Assembly (NCBI GenBank): GCA_036898135.1
Contig: CM072525.1
Location: 54,776,299 to 54,840,298 of the forward strand
Direction of reading: 5' to 3'
DNA: 64,000 bases
From: Oncomelania hupensis
Lineage: Eukaryota; Mollusca; Gastropoda; Littorinimorpha; Pomatiopsidae
How positions within the stretch are numbered: the stretch's first letter is position 1; every line of letters begins with the position of its first letter. A model generated the notes under the pieces. It was not told where the DNA came from, searched no databases, and worked only from the letters and a program-made list of their open reading frames with translations. The translations under genes and the position numbers were made by a program. Shown here one piece after another: positions 1-10,149 of this stretch.

Positions 1-243
1 AATCTGCTATACTATCGTCTTCTTTGCTAGCCCAGTCTCCTACCTTTTTTCTTGAAAACTCTTCCGGGACAAGACTCCTTGTTTGTGTATGAGGTCTGTT
101 GGATCAGCTTGGGAATGTTGGACGCTTTCTGCCAGGTGGTCACTAGGGCTTCCTATGATGTTATTATTTAGCAATATAGGCATTTTATATGTATGTGTTT
201 TGTTGATAATTTATAATGATGTTTGTATTCTATTTTGTTTTTG
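1..243 (+). repeat. RepA dispersed repeat, left half
   Basis: This stretch matches 10371-10611 nearly base for base. The match stops at 243, where a DNA transposon begins, and the right half resumes at 2975. The window edge cuts the left end. The second copy has a TATA-like motif upstream and a 3' tail of TGTAATG-type repeats, which suggests a retroposed element, but I cannot name the family. An 85-residue ORF here is not protein-like. Confidence 0.75.
238..243. repeat. Target-site duplication, left (TTTTTG)
   Basis: The 6-bp direct repeat TTTTTG precedes the transposon and recurs at 2969-2974. The intact RepA copy at about 10600 has it once. Confidence 0.75.
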
Positions 244-371
244 CAGACCTGCCAACCAGTCCGATTTGACCGTATTATTTTACGATGAAATTGAAAAAAT
301 ACGAAATTACGACGATTTAGAAAATAATACGATGAGCTAAAAAAAAAACTGATCATAGGTCTTTGTGAACC

Positions 372-1437
372 CAGGGTGGAGAACTGTCCGCGAATCCGCG
401 GATTTCCGCGGAAGGCATTTGCATTTCCGAGAAAAAAAATATTGAGTTCCGAGTGTGAGAAGCTGAGGGGCTACCCTTTATTGGGCATAGCGGCCAAAAG
501 CGGCCGAAGTTCTAAACAGGCAAAACGTCCAAAAGCGTCCGTATCAACCATGTGGTTATATTCTCGCGTTGTTTGAAAGATTGCGAGACTTCCGGCAATT
601 GACTTCCGGTTTTCCTGTTGTGAAATGCGTTCGTTTTTTCGATTTTTTTTTCCAAATTTTCTTGTGTGTGTGTCTAAAATGGATGGTTTGGATTCTTCGA
701 CTGATGAAGGGGAGTTTACAGGCTTCCATTTATTAGACATTAAAGTGAGAGAAATGGACTTGGAGTCGGAGGAAGAGATCTGTACTGACATTAGAGTTAG
801 ACAATTAGTGTCAGTGACTCAGTAGTGTGCATGCATATGATCTTTCAGACTGGCATGAAAGTGCACTGAAGAAGAGGAGGGGGCTTGTTTGGACTTTTTA
901 AAGCTTTTTTTTTTGTATACACATGGAGTAATAAAAAACAAGACATGACAAGAGAAGTATAAAAAAGGTAGATAATCAAAAGAGAATTTATTTCTGTTCA
1001 TTTTGCATTTTATTTCATTTAAATCTATACACTAGTCACTAATACCTAAGATGTGGTGTTTTTACTAACGTACCCCTAAATATCTCTAAAATTATAAAAA
1101 TTCTTGCCTGTTTACAGCTAAAAAATAGACAAACGTGTGCCCAGTAAAATTGGAAATGTGGAGTTTGTGTGTAACAGTGGTGGACCTCAAACTTTGTTAG
1201 GCCTACAAATCAAGATTCTTAACTTTTTTGAAAGACATGTGCATAAAAGTTTAAAACATTCTTTTTTTTTGTTGTTTCTATTGATGTTTACTTTGTGCTT
1301 TTTGAATTCAGGAGAGGCCCTAAATTACTTTCAAAATTGCCTAAATTCATTTTCTTCCAGGGGGCGAATACCGGGGCTTGGCCCCTGGGCCCCGGCCGGA
1401 TTTCAGAGATTTCTTGATTCAGTTGTTCTCCACCCTG
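372..1437. mobile_element. Nested hAT-like non-autonomous element
   Basis: The left end reads CAGGGTGGAGAAC and the right end is its complement, GTTCTCCACCCTG, ending at 1437. GTGAACC (365-371 and 1438-1444, possibly 8 bp with the next C) flanks it as a target-site duplication. Both the CAG start and the 7-8 bp duplication fit hAT elements. The interior holds GC-rich palindromic stretches near each end (about 385-415 and 1355-1400) and only short ORFs, none transposase-like. I read it as a MITE-like passenger inserted into the transposon at 244-2968. Confidence 0.7.
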
Positions 1438-1803
1438 GTGAACCCTAAATCTGGTTTATCGGTACAACAGTTACAGCACTGTTAACAGCCATCGCACACG
1501 ACACAGCCAGCGATATGGTAGGCCAAGTCGCGCGTTTTGACAATAAAAAATAAAAACGAACCCTTCGGATTGGTCGCGCCTATCAGTCCCCTATTCGCTA
1601 TTGTGACGTGGGACTTTAATTTATCTAAACGAAACGAAACGAAATGGTCGCGCACTTACTGCATCGTGTGCGATGGCTATAATACTATCAGAAGACCGGA
1701 AAAAGAATAAACCTATTTGCATAGTTTTGTCCAATCAATGGTCGCGTTGATTTCCTGAACCACCAATGGTATACTATACATTCTTTCTCAAGCAAAGAAA
1801 AAC

Positions 1804-2682
1804 ATGGCGGGCAGAGGTAGGCCGCGGAAATGCACTAGTAAATCTCCCCCTGCTACTGCTGAAATCGCTTCTAAAAAACAGAGGAGGCAGCAAAACTTTC
1901 TTCCTTCTTACTCTAAGGATTATCCTTGCATCGTCGCATCAAAAGTCAACAGCAAATACGCTCGATGCCGTGTCTGCGAGTTTGATTTTTCAGTCGCGCA
2001 TGGCAGTTTCGATGATGGGAAAAAACATGTCCAGTCAAAGAGGCATATTGCAAAGGCTTCGGCATTGAAAAATACTTCGTCAATCGTTAGTTATCCTGCT
2101 ATGTCTCAACGAAAGATGCAGACTTGAAAACAATTCGAAGTGAGGCATATTTTACTGCATTTCTGGTGGAGCATAATGTGCCTATTTCGGCATCGGACCA
2201 TGCTGGACAACTTTTTAAAAAAATGTTCCCGGACAGTGAAATTGCAAAGAGCTATGGTTCAGCTAGAACCAAGACGACTGCTATAATTAACGAATGTGCA
2301 ACTGCCAGCAAAAAATATCTCAGTGAATGCATGCAAGGTCCCTTTGTTTTGGGCACTGCTGGCAGTCACGAAGTAGAAGACAAATATTTTCCAATTGTTG
2401 TCAGAGCTCTTGATCGCAATTTGAACATCAAAACAGAGTTACTGAGCACCCCATCCTGTGACAAATCTGCAACAAGTCAGGCGAAACAAAACTGACTTCC
2501 GAGGATCCATGAGCAGGCAAACCCTAGATTCTCTCATGGTTCTAAAGTCCAATAAGGAAGGGCCATGCTATGAGAGAGAATTTTCAGAACAGTTTCTGAA
2601 AAAAATGCAAGTCGGCTACCAAAATGCAGCAGAGTGCAGCTGCTACTTCAGCAACATGCTTCACCCCCACTTGTCCTTCTAG
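1804..2682 (+). pseudogene. Broken transposon protein with BED-like zinc finger
   Basis: An ATG at 1804 opens a 107-residue reading frame with a basic N-terminus (GRGRPRK) and a Cys-x2-Cys...His-x4-His finger (CRVC, then HVQSKRH). This layout is typical of BED/TTF fingers at the start of hAT-type transposases. The reading continues in another frame from about 2115 (EAYFTAFLVEHNVPIS to about 2495), and a third short frame runs to 2682, so at least two frameshifts break it. The middle part resembles proteins annotated 'KIAA1586-like' in invertebrates, from memory and not verified. No complete DDE/RNase H catalytic core is visible, so it should be inactive. It lies inside the inverted repeats of the 244-2968 transposon. 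Confidence 0.55.
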
Positions 2683-2968
2683 CAGTTGAAAAGCTTTATA
2701 CATTGATTTTTTGTGGAACTAGTGTGAAGAACACTAAATACTGGAAATAGACATGAATTAAGATACTGCAGCATTTAAGAGATACCGTGTGAAGACTTTT
2801 AATTATTAAAAATAAAGGTTTAGTTACACTCAACGTGTAAATGACGTAAAACTGACGCCGCTTTGTAAATATGTTTTTCGTCGTTTTCAAAATACTATTG
2901 TTTTATTAAAAATACTATCAAATTTTTTTTGGAGTACTATTGAGTCCTTACTGGGGTTGGCAGGTCTG

Positions 2969-2974
2969 TTTTTG
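2969..2974. repeat. Target-site duplication, right (TTTTTG)
   Basis: This is the right partner of the TTTTTG repeat at 238-243, directly after the terminal CTG of the transposon. Confidence 0.75.
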
Positions 2975-3187
2975 TAAACGGGGGTTCGATAAGTTGGGGT
3001 GAAGCCTCAGCCGTCCCCTGCGTGGGATGTCTTTATTGTAACGTGACTGGCTGGTGGAGGGCATTCAGTTTTCCCACTAGGGTTGTTTCAGCAGATCTTT
3101 TATGCGGATTGGGGGTTGTCTGGTCCTGATTTGGCTCGGAAGAGTCCACTGGACCTAAAGCAACAATTATGTAATGTAATCTTTTAT
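2975..3187 (+). repeat. RepA dispersed repeat, right half
   Basis: This continues RepA after the transposon and matches about 10612-10818 closely. It ends with a conserved block (GGACCTAAAGCAA) and a TGTAATGTAAT tail. Confidence 0.75.
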
Positions 3188-3442
3188 GCGGAAGGGGGGA
3201 GGGGAGGGTTGTCTGGTCATGATTTGGTTCGGAAGAGTCCGCTGGACCTAAAGCAATAATAATGTAATGTAATGAATGCATTGATGTAAATGTTAATGCA
3301 TGTGCATTTGATTAAATGGTCCAGTTATGATTATTTTATTTACTTATTTCTTTTTGCACAAATATGCTTATAACTTGCCATTCGTTTACTATGATTGTGC
3401 TGAGTCCGCTGGACCTAAAGCAATAACCATGTAATGTAATGT
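3182..3442 (+). repeat. Extra copies of the RepA 3' tail
   Basis: The terminal RepA block (TTTTATGCGG through GGACCTAAAGCAATAA and the TGTAATG tail) is repeated at 3182-3275. A shorter piece recurs at about 3401-3442. This looks like tail duplication or additional truncated insertions. Confidence 0.6.
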
Positions 3443-3639
3443 AATGTTACAGTGGAAATAAATTCTTGAAATTCAAAAAGGGCAAAGTTGTACCTTTTTT
3501 TTCCTTTGTTTCCATTCTCTTTCTTCTTAATTTTCCTTTGGTAAACCTTTTTTAAAATTTATTTATTTATATTTTCTTTCTCTGTCATTCATTTAGACGT
3601 GTTTCATTTCTGTAACGCGTATCTCTGTAACACAAAGTA

Positions 3640-3870
3640 GATTTATAGTTTTCACATAGACTATTTGAAAATTTCCACACTTTGAACAGCGGGAAATTCG
3701 TTATACCTGTGAATATAAACATAAAAAATTTAATCTCTCAGATGCTCAAAATGTCCTCCTTCAACATTCTTCAAATCTCTCAAGGACACTGACACACAGT
3801 GTGGCACAAATTCCGATCTTCATCAATTTCTGTGAATGCTAGAAGAATGTAATCTTTTAAGTCATTTATT
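3640..3870 (-). mobile_element. Possible transposase C-terminal remnant
   Basis: Read on the minus strand, this stretch gives fragments with stops, including a VCQCP then KEDILSI-like pattern. It vaguely recalls the Cys plus 'GGHFEHL' tail of insect/mollusc DDE transposases (IS630/Tc1-mariner group). The match is weak and from memory. No inverted repeats were located around it. Confidence 0.2.
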
Positions 3871-4185
3871 GTTTTGGGTTTCTTCTCCGCAAGGAAAAAG
3901 CTGTTTATGTAAGTTAGATTTATACTGTGAGGGATGTTTTATATTGGTATTACTAAGCAGGTAACCTCAACCATATAAAAGGTAGTTGAATAACTAAACC
4001 TACTTTTGGGCCAACCTATATGCTTATATCGAGTTCTTTCTTCTTTGTTTCTTTTATATAGCCCAACTCTAACCTGATATTATTGAGATTGATTTCTTTT
4101 CTTTTTTAAAAATTAATGTTCACCTCTTCTTTTTAGTACTGTTTATGCATGTAATTAATTCGGTCTCGGCTACACGTTGTGCTCA

Positions 4186-4205
4186 GGGGGGGGGGGGGGG
4201 GGGGG
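4186..4205. repeat. Poly-G run (20 G)
   Basis: An uninterrupted homopolymer of G, followed by T and another G-rich patch. Its length is probably unreliable in sequencing. Confidence 0.9.
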
Positions 4206-5129
4206 TGTTTAGGAGGGGAGGGCCTGGGGGAACATGCCTTATTTCGGCGTTGTATGAGCCCAAAAAACCTCTAATACCGGAAGTTAAAGTTTTCTATTTA
4301 CTAAGGGTATTTGAGTAGTTCAGAGCATTATGTATTGTTGTTTATCATGTATCTGATAAGTATAAACACTTGAAAAATTAATAATCGGTATAATTCTTTT
4401 TGACCCAAATTTACAAGAAATGCATAGAGGACCTTTTTCCCGGGCCAGATATTGTAGTACTTCCTGTGTGCGAAAGAAATGGAGGAGCACATGGTGATAA
4501 AAGGTTTCACAGGTAAAATGTATATTTTGAATATAATTCTTGAATAATATTCGGCTATTAACATATTACAAAGTAAACATTTTTTGCATGGATCCACTGC
4601 ACCTTTTAGAATCTTCAAGCTTTGTTTTGGAGTTGTCAAGGCGAGGTTTCGAGAAAAACGACGAAAGTGAAAGTCGGGTGCTCCCTGTCAACCCTATAAA
4701 TTTATAGTTTAGTACTGGTTCTGGTAAAGTACGTTGCTACATATGCTAGTGGGGTGTTTGTAAAGGAGCCCAAACTCTGCAACTGATTATACGGACCTAA
4801 TGTATGACCTATTGAAGTAATGAACTACAAAAGTATAATAAAATCTGCATAATGGGAGACTTTAGTTTATGGGAGCGCCTATTGGCAATCGATTGCCTTT
4901 AGGTTTCCAACGCTATTGGCAATCGAGGCTCCTGTGCAGTCAGAATACTGTTGTATTCTATTTAGATAACGTGTTGCAGATAGTAGGCCTATTCAGTAGC
5001 CAGAGATGTGTGTGAAATAAAAGTAAACAACGGTTATTCCCACTCGATTACGTCACCACTCACTGAAGTTACTTCCCTTGTGGTTAGAAAACGCACAAAA
5101 ATACAATGCATAATTAATTAAGCTGGAGT

Positions 5130-5760
5130 GGCCACTCAGTGTTTCCCACAGCTTTTTTTTTCAGAGACTTGGGACTCTCTGGTGCAAAATTTCAAGAGTC
5201 CCCTTACAAAATTTGAGAGTCCCCTTACAATTCCTACATTTACCTTGATTTTGATTACCAACATCACGGACACACAAATACGCCTCAAAGTCAAACAAAG
5301 CTTAGTTTTCAATGCAACTTTTACCTTTACGAAAACCATGTACAGAGAGCAAAGAGTCATATGGTTAACGATAGCATCTCTGACAACTGATTCCAGCACT
5401 TTACATTTATAGGATACATGTTAAACTGACAGGTCTATAGTTTCCTGCATCACTTCTACTGTTCTAGTTCTACTGCCTTTTTTAAATAAGGCTGTGACAT
5501 TGGCTCTTCTCCAGTCCATAGGTACAACTCCCTCCTCTAAGGACTTATTAAAAAGTTGGCAAAGTAATACTGATAACTCTTTACTTGCTTCTTTTGAGAC
5601 TCAGGATGGTATACCATCTGGGCCCAAAGATTTACTTGTGTCTAACTTGCTCAACTTCTCCTGAACTGCTTTTGGGGTTATAAGAACTTCAGACATAACT
5701 CTTATATAAGTTATAAGAACTGCAGACATAACTCTTAGTCTTACAGCTTTTGCTCTACCA
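5130..5760 (-). mobile_element. CR1-like LINE, reverse transcriptase fragment
   Basis: Minus-strand translation gives the front of a CR1/L2-type reverse transcriptase in broken frames. KLDTSKSLGPDGIPS lies near 5600-5660, VPMDWRRANVTALFKKG near 5480-5530, and KVLESVVRDAIVNHM near 5360-5405. Stops and frameshifts interrupt it, and the 5-prime part of the element is absent. A fragment of the same kind of element, but a later part of the protein, lies at 7590-8200 on the same strand. The two are in the wrong order to be one simple copy. Confidence 0.7.
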
Positions 5761-5861
5761 TGATGTTCTCCCTTGCGACTCGCTCAGATAATTATCAGAT
5801 GGGGAAAGATTGTGTATTGTATTGCTTGTTTTATAATACTATGTCTAACATCTTAGGAAAG

Positions 5862-6549
5862 AGAGAAAGTTGAAGTAAATGTCAACACCTTGACCACCAC
5901 CTTCAAATCAGCTGTGACAGATGCCGCCACTGAGATCCTTGGCAAGTACCGGCCAAAGAAGAAGCTGTGGATCACACCTGAACTTTTGGACCTGTGTGAT
6001 AAACGAAGAGAGATGAAAAAGAAAAAAAAACTCGAGGAGGGGAAGGGAGGGGGGGGGGGGGGGGGGGGGTTGATGCCTAAACGAAAATTCAACATCTGAA
6101 AATGGATGTGCATAGCAAAGGAGAACTGGAGAGAAGATCAATGCCAGGAAATAGAGAACAGTCTGAACAAGAACAACAGCAAGGCCTACCAGACTGTGAA
6201 TTGGCTGATAAGTGTTAAACAGCCCAAGGTCTCCATGGTCCAAAGCAAGTCTGGCATATGCCTTACTGAAGAACAAGAAGTCTTGGATAGATGGACAGAG
6301 TACTGCTCTGACCTTTACAACAACACACCCAATCAGTCCTAGCATGTTCTGAGAACTGAGAAGAAGAAGAAATCAAAGAAGAGGGAGACTGAAAAAGAGG
6401 TGGGAGGACAACATTCGAGAATGGACTGGTTTGACACTGAGCGAAACCATCTGATTTACTTAGGACAGGGAAATATCGAGTACGCTGGTTAAACTTTCAT
6501 CTGTGGTGTCCCTACGACCTCCGAGTTCTGGGATAGGATAGGATAGGAA
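5862..6549 (+). mobile_element. RTE/BovB-like LINE, internally deleted copy
   Basis: The plus-strand translation (AVTDAATEILGKYRPKKK, then TPELLDLCDKRREMKKKK) matches the region after the endonuclease of the half-LINE at 16078-17916. It continues past that copy's deletion point (AKENWREDQCQEIENSLN, then DRWTEYCSDLYNN to 6345), then jumps at about 6350-6375 to the C-terminal tail (KKRWEDNIREW-like). It ends in the family's GGATA tail at 6531-6549. The reverse transcriptase is therefore missing here too, but the breakpoint differs. A poly-G run at about 6048-6069 has expanded inside it. Frameshifts make it inactive. Confidence 0.75.
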
Positions 6550-7245
6550 GATCTGGCAGAGTGGGGAGTGGCCTACACCATGGACTCTGTGGCTTGTCAT
6601 CACTCTTAAAAAGAAAAGTAACATTCAGGAGTGTGAATATTACCGCATTATCAGCCTCATCAGCCATCCCAGCAAGGTCCTACTGAAAATAATACTCAAC
6701 AGATTGAAACCCCAAGTTCAACAAATCATAGCTGAAGAACAAGCAGGATTCAGGGCAGGGCAAAGTACCACTGAACAGGTTTGTAACCTCAGAATAATCT
6801 GCGAGAAATACCTACAGCACTATTAGTATTAGTATTTATTAGCATAATAGTTATTAGTAACATCTGTATCAAGTGTTCGTAGACTTCAAGAAGGCGTTTG
6901 ATTGAGTCTGGCATGCAGCTCTGTTGGCAGCCATGAGAGTGTACAACATCAGCCCTAAAATTATTGAAGTCATCAAAAGCCTGTATGACAAGGCTACCAG
7001 TGCAATCCTTCATATCGGAAACTGGTTCAGAACAACAATCAGTGTGTGTCAAGGATGCCTACTCTCTTTGGCAACACTTTTCAACATCTTCCTAGGGCGC
7101 GTCATGTCAGATGCCCTTGCAGATCACGAAGGCACAGTCAGCGCATGGGATAGAGCAATCTCCAACCTTCGTTTTGTGGATGACATTGATGGATTGGCTG
7201 GAGATTAACAAGAACTTTAACAGTTGGTACAGAGGCTTGACACCA
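6550..7245 (+). mobile_element. RTE-like LINE, reverse transcriptase fragment
   Basis: The plus strand encodes the reverse transcriptase fingers and palm in broken frames. LISHPSKVLLKIILNRLKP lies near 6650-6715 and EEQAGFRAGQSTTEQV near 6735-6785. After an AT-rich interruption comes the 6924-7208 frame with YDKATSAILHIGNWFRTT and CQGCLLS. The catalytic FADD box reads FVDDIDGLAGD (about 7172-7206), so the usual Ala is Val but both Asp remain. A TAA follows directly. It belongs to the same family as the neighbouring copies and lacks both 5' and 3' ends. Confidence 0.75.
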
Positions 7246-7589
7246 CCTTATTTGACACTGTGACAGTTTTACAGTCAGATGGCAACTTTTTTTCCTTACA
7301 CCTTCCTTGAAACTTAATTTTCAGACATTATTTTGCCTACCAGAAGGAAGTATCAGGTTGAGTAACAGAACCTCAACCTTATTCAATGTTGTACGCTATG
7401 TTTTAAATGCATAATTTGTGGAACCATCTGTGACAAACATCCCTTGGCACTGCAGACTTTCATGTGTTAGTAATTCTGTTAGTTTTTGTGAAAAAGTGCT
7501 GGTATTATTTTAAACTTGTATGAATAGTCTTTTTTTTGTTAATTTATATTTATGATCTTGGTTTTAAAAACTGTTATTTTAACCCTATA

Positions 7590-8200
7590 TTATAGGAACC
7601 TTGTGGTTTTGGGGTCCCACTTGTGTAGGATTTTAAACACCTCAATCATGTCTCCTCTTAGACCTATGTACTCTAGGCTCGGAAGCTGAAGACACTTTAA
7701 TCTATCCTGGTAACTGAGGTCCTTTAGCGCTAAGATGCACACCTCAATCTTGTTGATACGCTTTGTAAACTTAGGACAACACACCACATTTCCCTATTCC
7801 AGTGTAGGACAAACCTTTGCCTTGAACAGAGAGACAGTGATTTATTTGCTTTTAAACGTGATTGATCTTACTAAAAGCGCTGATATTATGTTGGTTCTTT
7901 TTACAACATCGTTAATGTGATCTGCAGTGGAAAGATCTTTATCAACAGTGACTCCCAAGTCTTTCTCATGCTGAGTACTTTCCAGTAATTTGCCAGTAAC
8001 TTAAAAAAATAGTTATAGTTTGGGCTCTTCTTACATAGGTGAATCACCTAACATTTGGTTCTGTTAGTGTTAAAACACAAAAAAACACTTATCAGTACAG
8101 TGGACCAGGTTGTCTAAGCTCTCTTTGAAGAACTTGTTTCTTCTCCTCAGTCTCCACTGAACTGTAAGCTTTAGTGTCATTAACAAAGATGTGGAACACA
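7590..8200 (-). mobile_element. CR1-like LINE, C-terminal fragment
   Basis: On the minus strand, reading from high to low coordinates, pieces of the C-terminal half of a CR1-type ORF2 appear. These are an NDTKAYSSVETEE-like stretch near 8160, an HEKDLGVTVDKDLS-like stretch near 7930-7970 (frameshifted), VCPTLEYGNVVCCPKFTK near 7770-7810, and DLSYQDRLKCLQLPSLEY near 7660-7715. The chain ends with RGDMIEVFKIL. Stops and frameshifts show it is dead. No 3' repeat tail is evident. Confidence 0.7.
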
Positions 8201-8224
8201 CAGTCAACCACCTCAGGCCTGATG

Positions 8225-8345
8225 GGTCCTTGTTGCTCAGCGAATTAGTTGCTGGTTTCCTATGCCATAGGGAGCAGGTTCGATTTCACGCAGGATGCGA
8301 AAATATGTATACACCTATGTGACTTAGGTACAAGACTATTACATT
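8225..8345 (+). repeat. tRNA-derived SINE-like element
   Basis: A-box-like TTGCTCAGCGAATTAGTTGC (about 8230-8249) is followed by a B-box-like GGTTCGATTTC at 8278-8288, with spacing close to that of a tRNA gene promoter. There is no convincing cloverleaf, so this is more likely a degenerate SINE head than a functional tRNA. Confidence 0.4.
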
Positions 8346-8876
8346 CTCTGGGTACATTAGTTTCCTCTCTCCCTTCAATAAAGGTATTGGATGCAGTTAA
8401 TTTAACAATTTAAAAATTAACATTTGACTTCCTTTCCATCTTCTAATAGCGATCTCCATGCCTTTACACCATGTTGGAGTAATAGATGTTTGTTGTGTGT
8501 GTAGGAGTGGGTGTTATATGTATGTGAGCGTGTGTGTTGGTGCAGATTGCCACTCTTTGAGCATGATGGGTGTTATATGTATGTGAGCGTGTGTGTTGGT
8601 GCAGATTGCCGCTATTTGAGCATGGTGGGTGTTATATGTATGTGAGCGTGTGTGTTTGTGCAGATTGCCGCTCTTTGAGCATGATGGGTGTTATATGTAT
8701 GTGAGCATGTGTGTTGGCGCAGATTGCTGCTCTTTGAGCATGATGGGTGTTATATGTATGTGAGCGTGTGTGTTGGTGCAGATTGCTGCTCTTTGAGCAT
8801 GATGGGTGTTATATGTATGTGAGCGTGTGTGTTGGTGCAGATTGCCGCTCTTTGAGCATGATGGGTGTTATATGTA

Positions 8877-9564
8877 CAGTATTCCTCTTTTAACGTCACT
8901 ACCGTTTAAGGTCACAACGCGGATATGATCAATCAGGTTGTTGGTCCCGGCCAAACACCTTCTTTGTACCATTTAGAATTCCTCGCTTAGCGTCACCTCG
9001 CATAAGGGAAAACCTCGGATAACGTCAATCCCGTTTTGGTTCCCAAATGGAGGAGACTACTGCTTAAGAGAAATTGATGTCACAGATGACGTCATTTATG
9101 AGGTCACTTCCTGTTTTGAGATGATGTCATATATTCCTTATGATGTCATTTCCTGTTCACATAGCGTGGGACGCTGTGCTGGTAGTCTGTCACGTGCGTG
9201 CGCATAAATGTGTGTGTGTGTGTGTGTGTAGGTGTGTGAGAGTGTGTGTATGTGTATGCATGCTTGCATCCGTTCGTTTGAGTGCTTGAGTGTGTGCTTA
9301 TGCATCATACACACGCACAAAAAATACATATACAGTAATGCATCCATGCATACGCGCGCACCAACGTGCACACATGTACACACGCACACTCGCAACCAAA
9401 CACACACACACACACTGTCACACGACACAAAAATTTAGCACCTCGTATAAGATCAATTTTTTAACTGGTAGTTGATCTTATCAGAGGACTGTTTATGGTG
9501 CCCCTCGGATAAGATCAAACAAAAATTTGGTCCCGTGGGGGGTCACCTTAAGAGAGGAGTACTG
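8877..9564. mobile_element. pogo/Tigger-like MITE
   Basis: The ends begin CAGTATTCCTCTTTTAACG and, read from the right, CAGTACTCCTCTCTTAAGG, about 85% identical over 25 bp when the flanking TA is included. The insertion is flanked by TA at 8875-8876 and 9565-9566. The minisatellite unit itself supplies the empty site with a single TA. TA duplication and CAGTA-type ends fit the pogo/Tigger branch of Tc1-mariner. Further CCTCGnnTAA-type motifs repeat inside both ends (about 8990-9030 and 9440-9510). No transposase is encoded. Confidence 0.8.
9195..9420. repeat. GT-rich then CA-rich fold-back inside the MITE
   Basis: About 100 bp rich in TG (9205-9300) are followed by about 110 bp rich in CA (9310-9420), so the two halves can pair as an imperfect hairpin. 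The ORFs called in it are repeat artefacts. Confidence 0.7.
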
Positions 9565-9944
9565 TATGTGAGCATGTGTGTTGGTGCAGATTGCTGCTCT
9601 TTGAGCATGATGGGTGTTATATGTATGTGAGCGTGTGTGTTGGTGCAGATTGCTGCTCTTTGAGCATGATGGGTGTTATATGTATGTGAGCGTGTGTGTT
9701 GGTGCAGATTGCCGCTCTTTGAGCATGGTGGGTGTTATATTATATGTATGTGAGCGTGTGTGTTTGTGCAGATTGCCGCTCTTTGAGCATGATGGGTGTT
9801 ATATGTATGTGAGCGTGTGTGTTTGTGCAGATTGCCGCTCTTTGAGCATGATGGGTGTTATATGTATGTGAGCATGTGTGTTGGTGCAGATTGCCGCTCT
9901 TTGAGCCTGGTGTGTGATTTGGGAAAAAGCGAGTATATTATCCA

Positions 9945-9945
<1 letters not shown>

Positions 9946-9984
<39 letters not shown>
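9946..9984 (+). repeat. TTA microsatellite
   Basis: About 13 uninterrupted TTA/TAT triplets follow the last minisatellite unit. Confidence 0.9.
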
Positions 9985-9985
<1 letters not shown>

Positions 9986-10149
9986 CCATTAATATAATAA
10001 ATCAAGTGTGCCAAGTACACTATCCTGGGCACACCTCTTGAAACTGGTGTATTTGCTGATGAAGAACTATTTAACTTTACAAACTGTGCACTGGTTCTGA
10101 TGAAGTATGTTGCTACATTCCTATACTCACATAGGCGCAAAGGTGGGGG

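Larger units (their letters stand above)
244..2968 (+). mobile_element. DNA transposon inserted in RepA (hAT-like, decayed)
   Basis: The ends form 14-bp terminal inverted repeats, CAGACCTGCCAACC at 244-257 and its exact complement at 2955-2968. The element is flanked by the 6-bp direct repeat TTTTTG (238-243 and 2969-2974). The uninterrupted RepA copy at about 10600 serves as the empty site and carries a single TTTTTG, which fixes both borders. The CAG...CTG ends and a BED-like zinc finger in its ORF resemble hAT elements, though 8-bp duplications are more usual there; hAT subgroups with 5-6 bp duplications are known. It carries a nested insertion at 372-1437. The class assignment is inference. 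Confidence 0.8.
3443..5125. other. Intergenic DNA without recognised gene
   Basis: This AT-rich stretch holds only short ORFs (longest 103 codons at 4328-4639, minus, no recognisable motif). It contains a run of 20 G at 4186-4205 and the weak transposase remnant noted separately. I see no exon with supporting splice context or RNA gene. Confidence 0.5.
8490..9915 (+). repeat. 59-bp minisatellite, split by a MITE
   Basis: Units start with TGTGAGCGTG and end with GTTATATGTA. They begin at 8523, 8582, 8641, 8700, 8759 and 8818, and after the inserted element resume at 9567, 9626, 9685, 9749, 9808 and 9867. The 9685 unit carries a 5-bp extension. Variation between units is mostly single-base. 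The stretch 8877-9564 is the insertion, not repeat. Confidence 0.9.

Noticed and set aside
83..340. 85-codon ORF at the left edge
   Set aside because: It spans the junction between RepA and the inserted transposon, so it cannot be an ancestral gene.
4328..4639. 103-codon minus-strand ORF
   Set aside because: AT-rich and without a recognisable domain, splice signals or repeat relation. It is expected by chance.
5128..5412. 94-codon plus-strand ORF
   Set aside because: It is the opposite strand of the CR1-like LINE reverse transcriptase fragment.
8225..8300. Functional tRNA gene
   Set aside because: A and B boxes are present but no acceptor or anticodon stem pairs properly. A SINE head is more likely.
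9138..9475. Cys/His/Thr-rich ORFs on both strands
   Set aside because: They are produced by GT and CA repeats inside the MITE.
9614..10041. Repetitive ORF with 'MLYVCERVC' units
   Set aside because: It is a translation of the 59-bp minisatellite.
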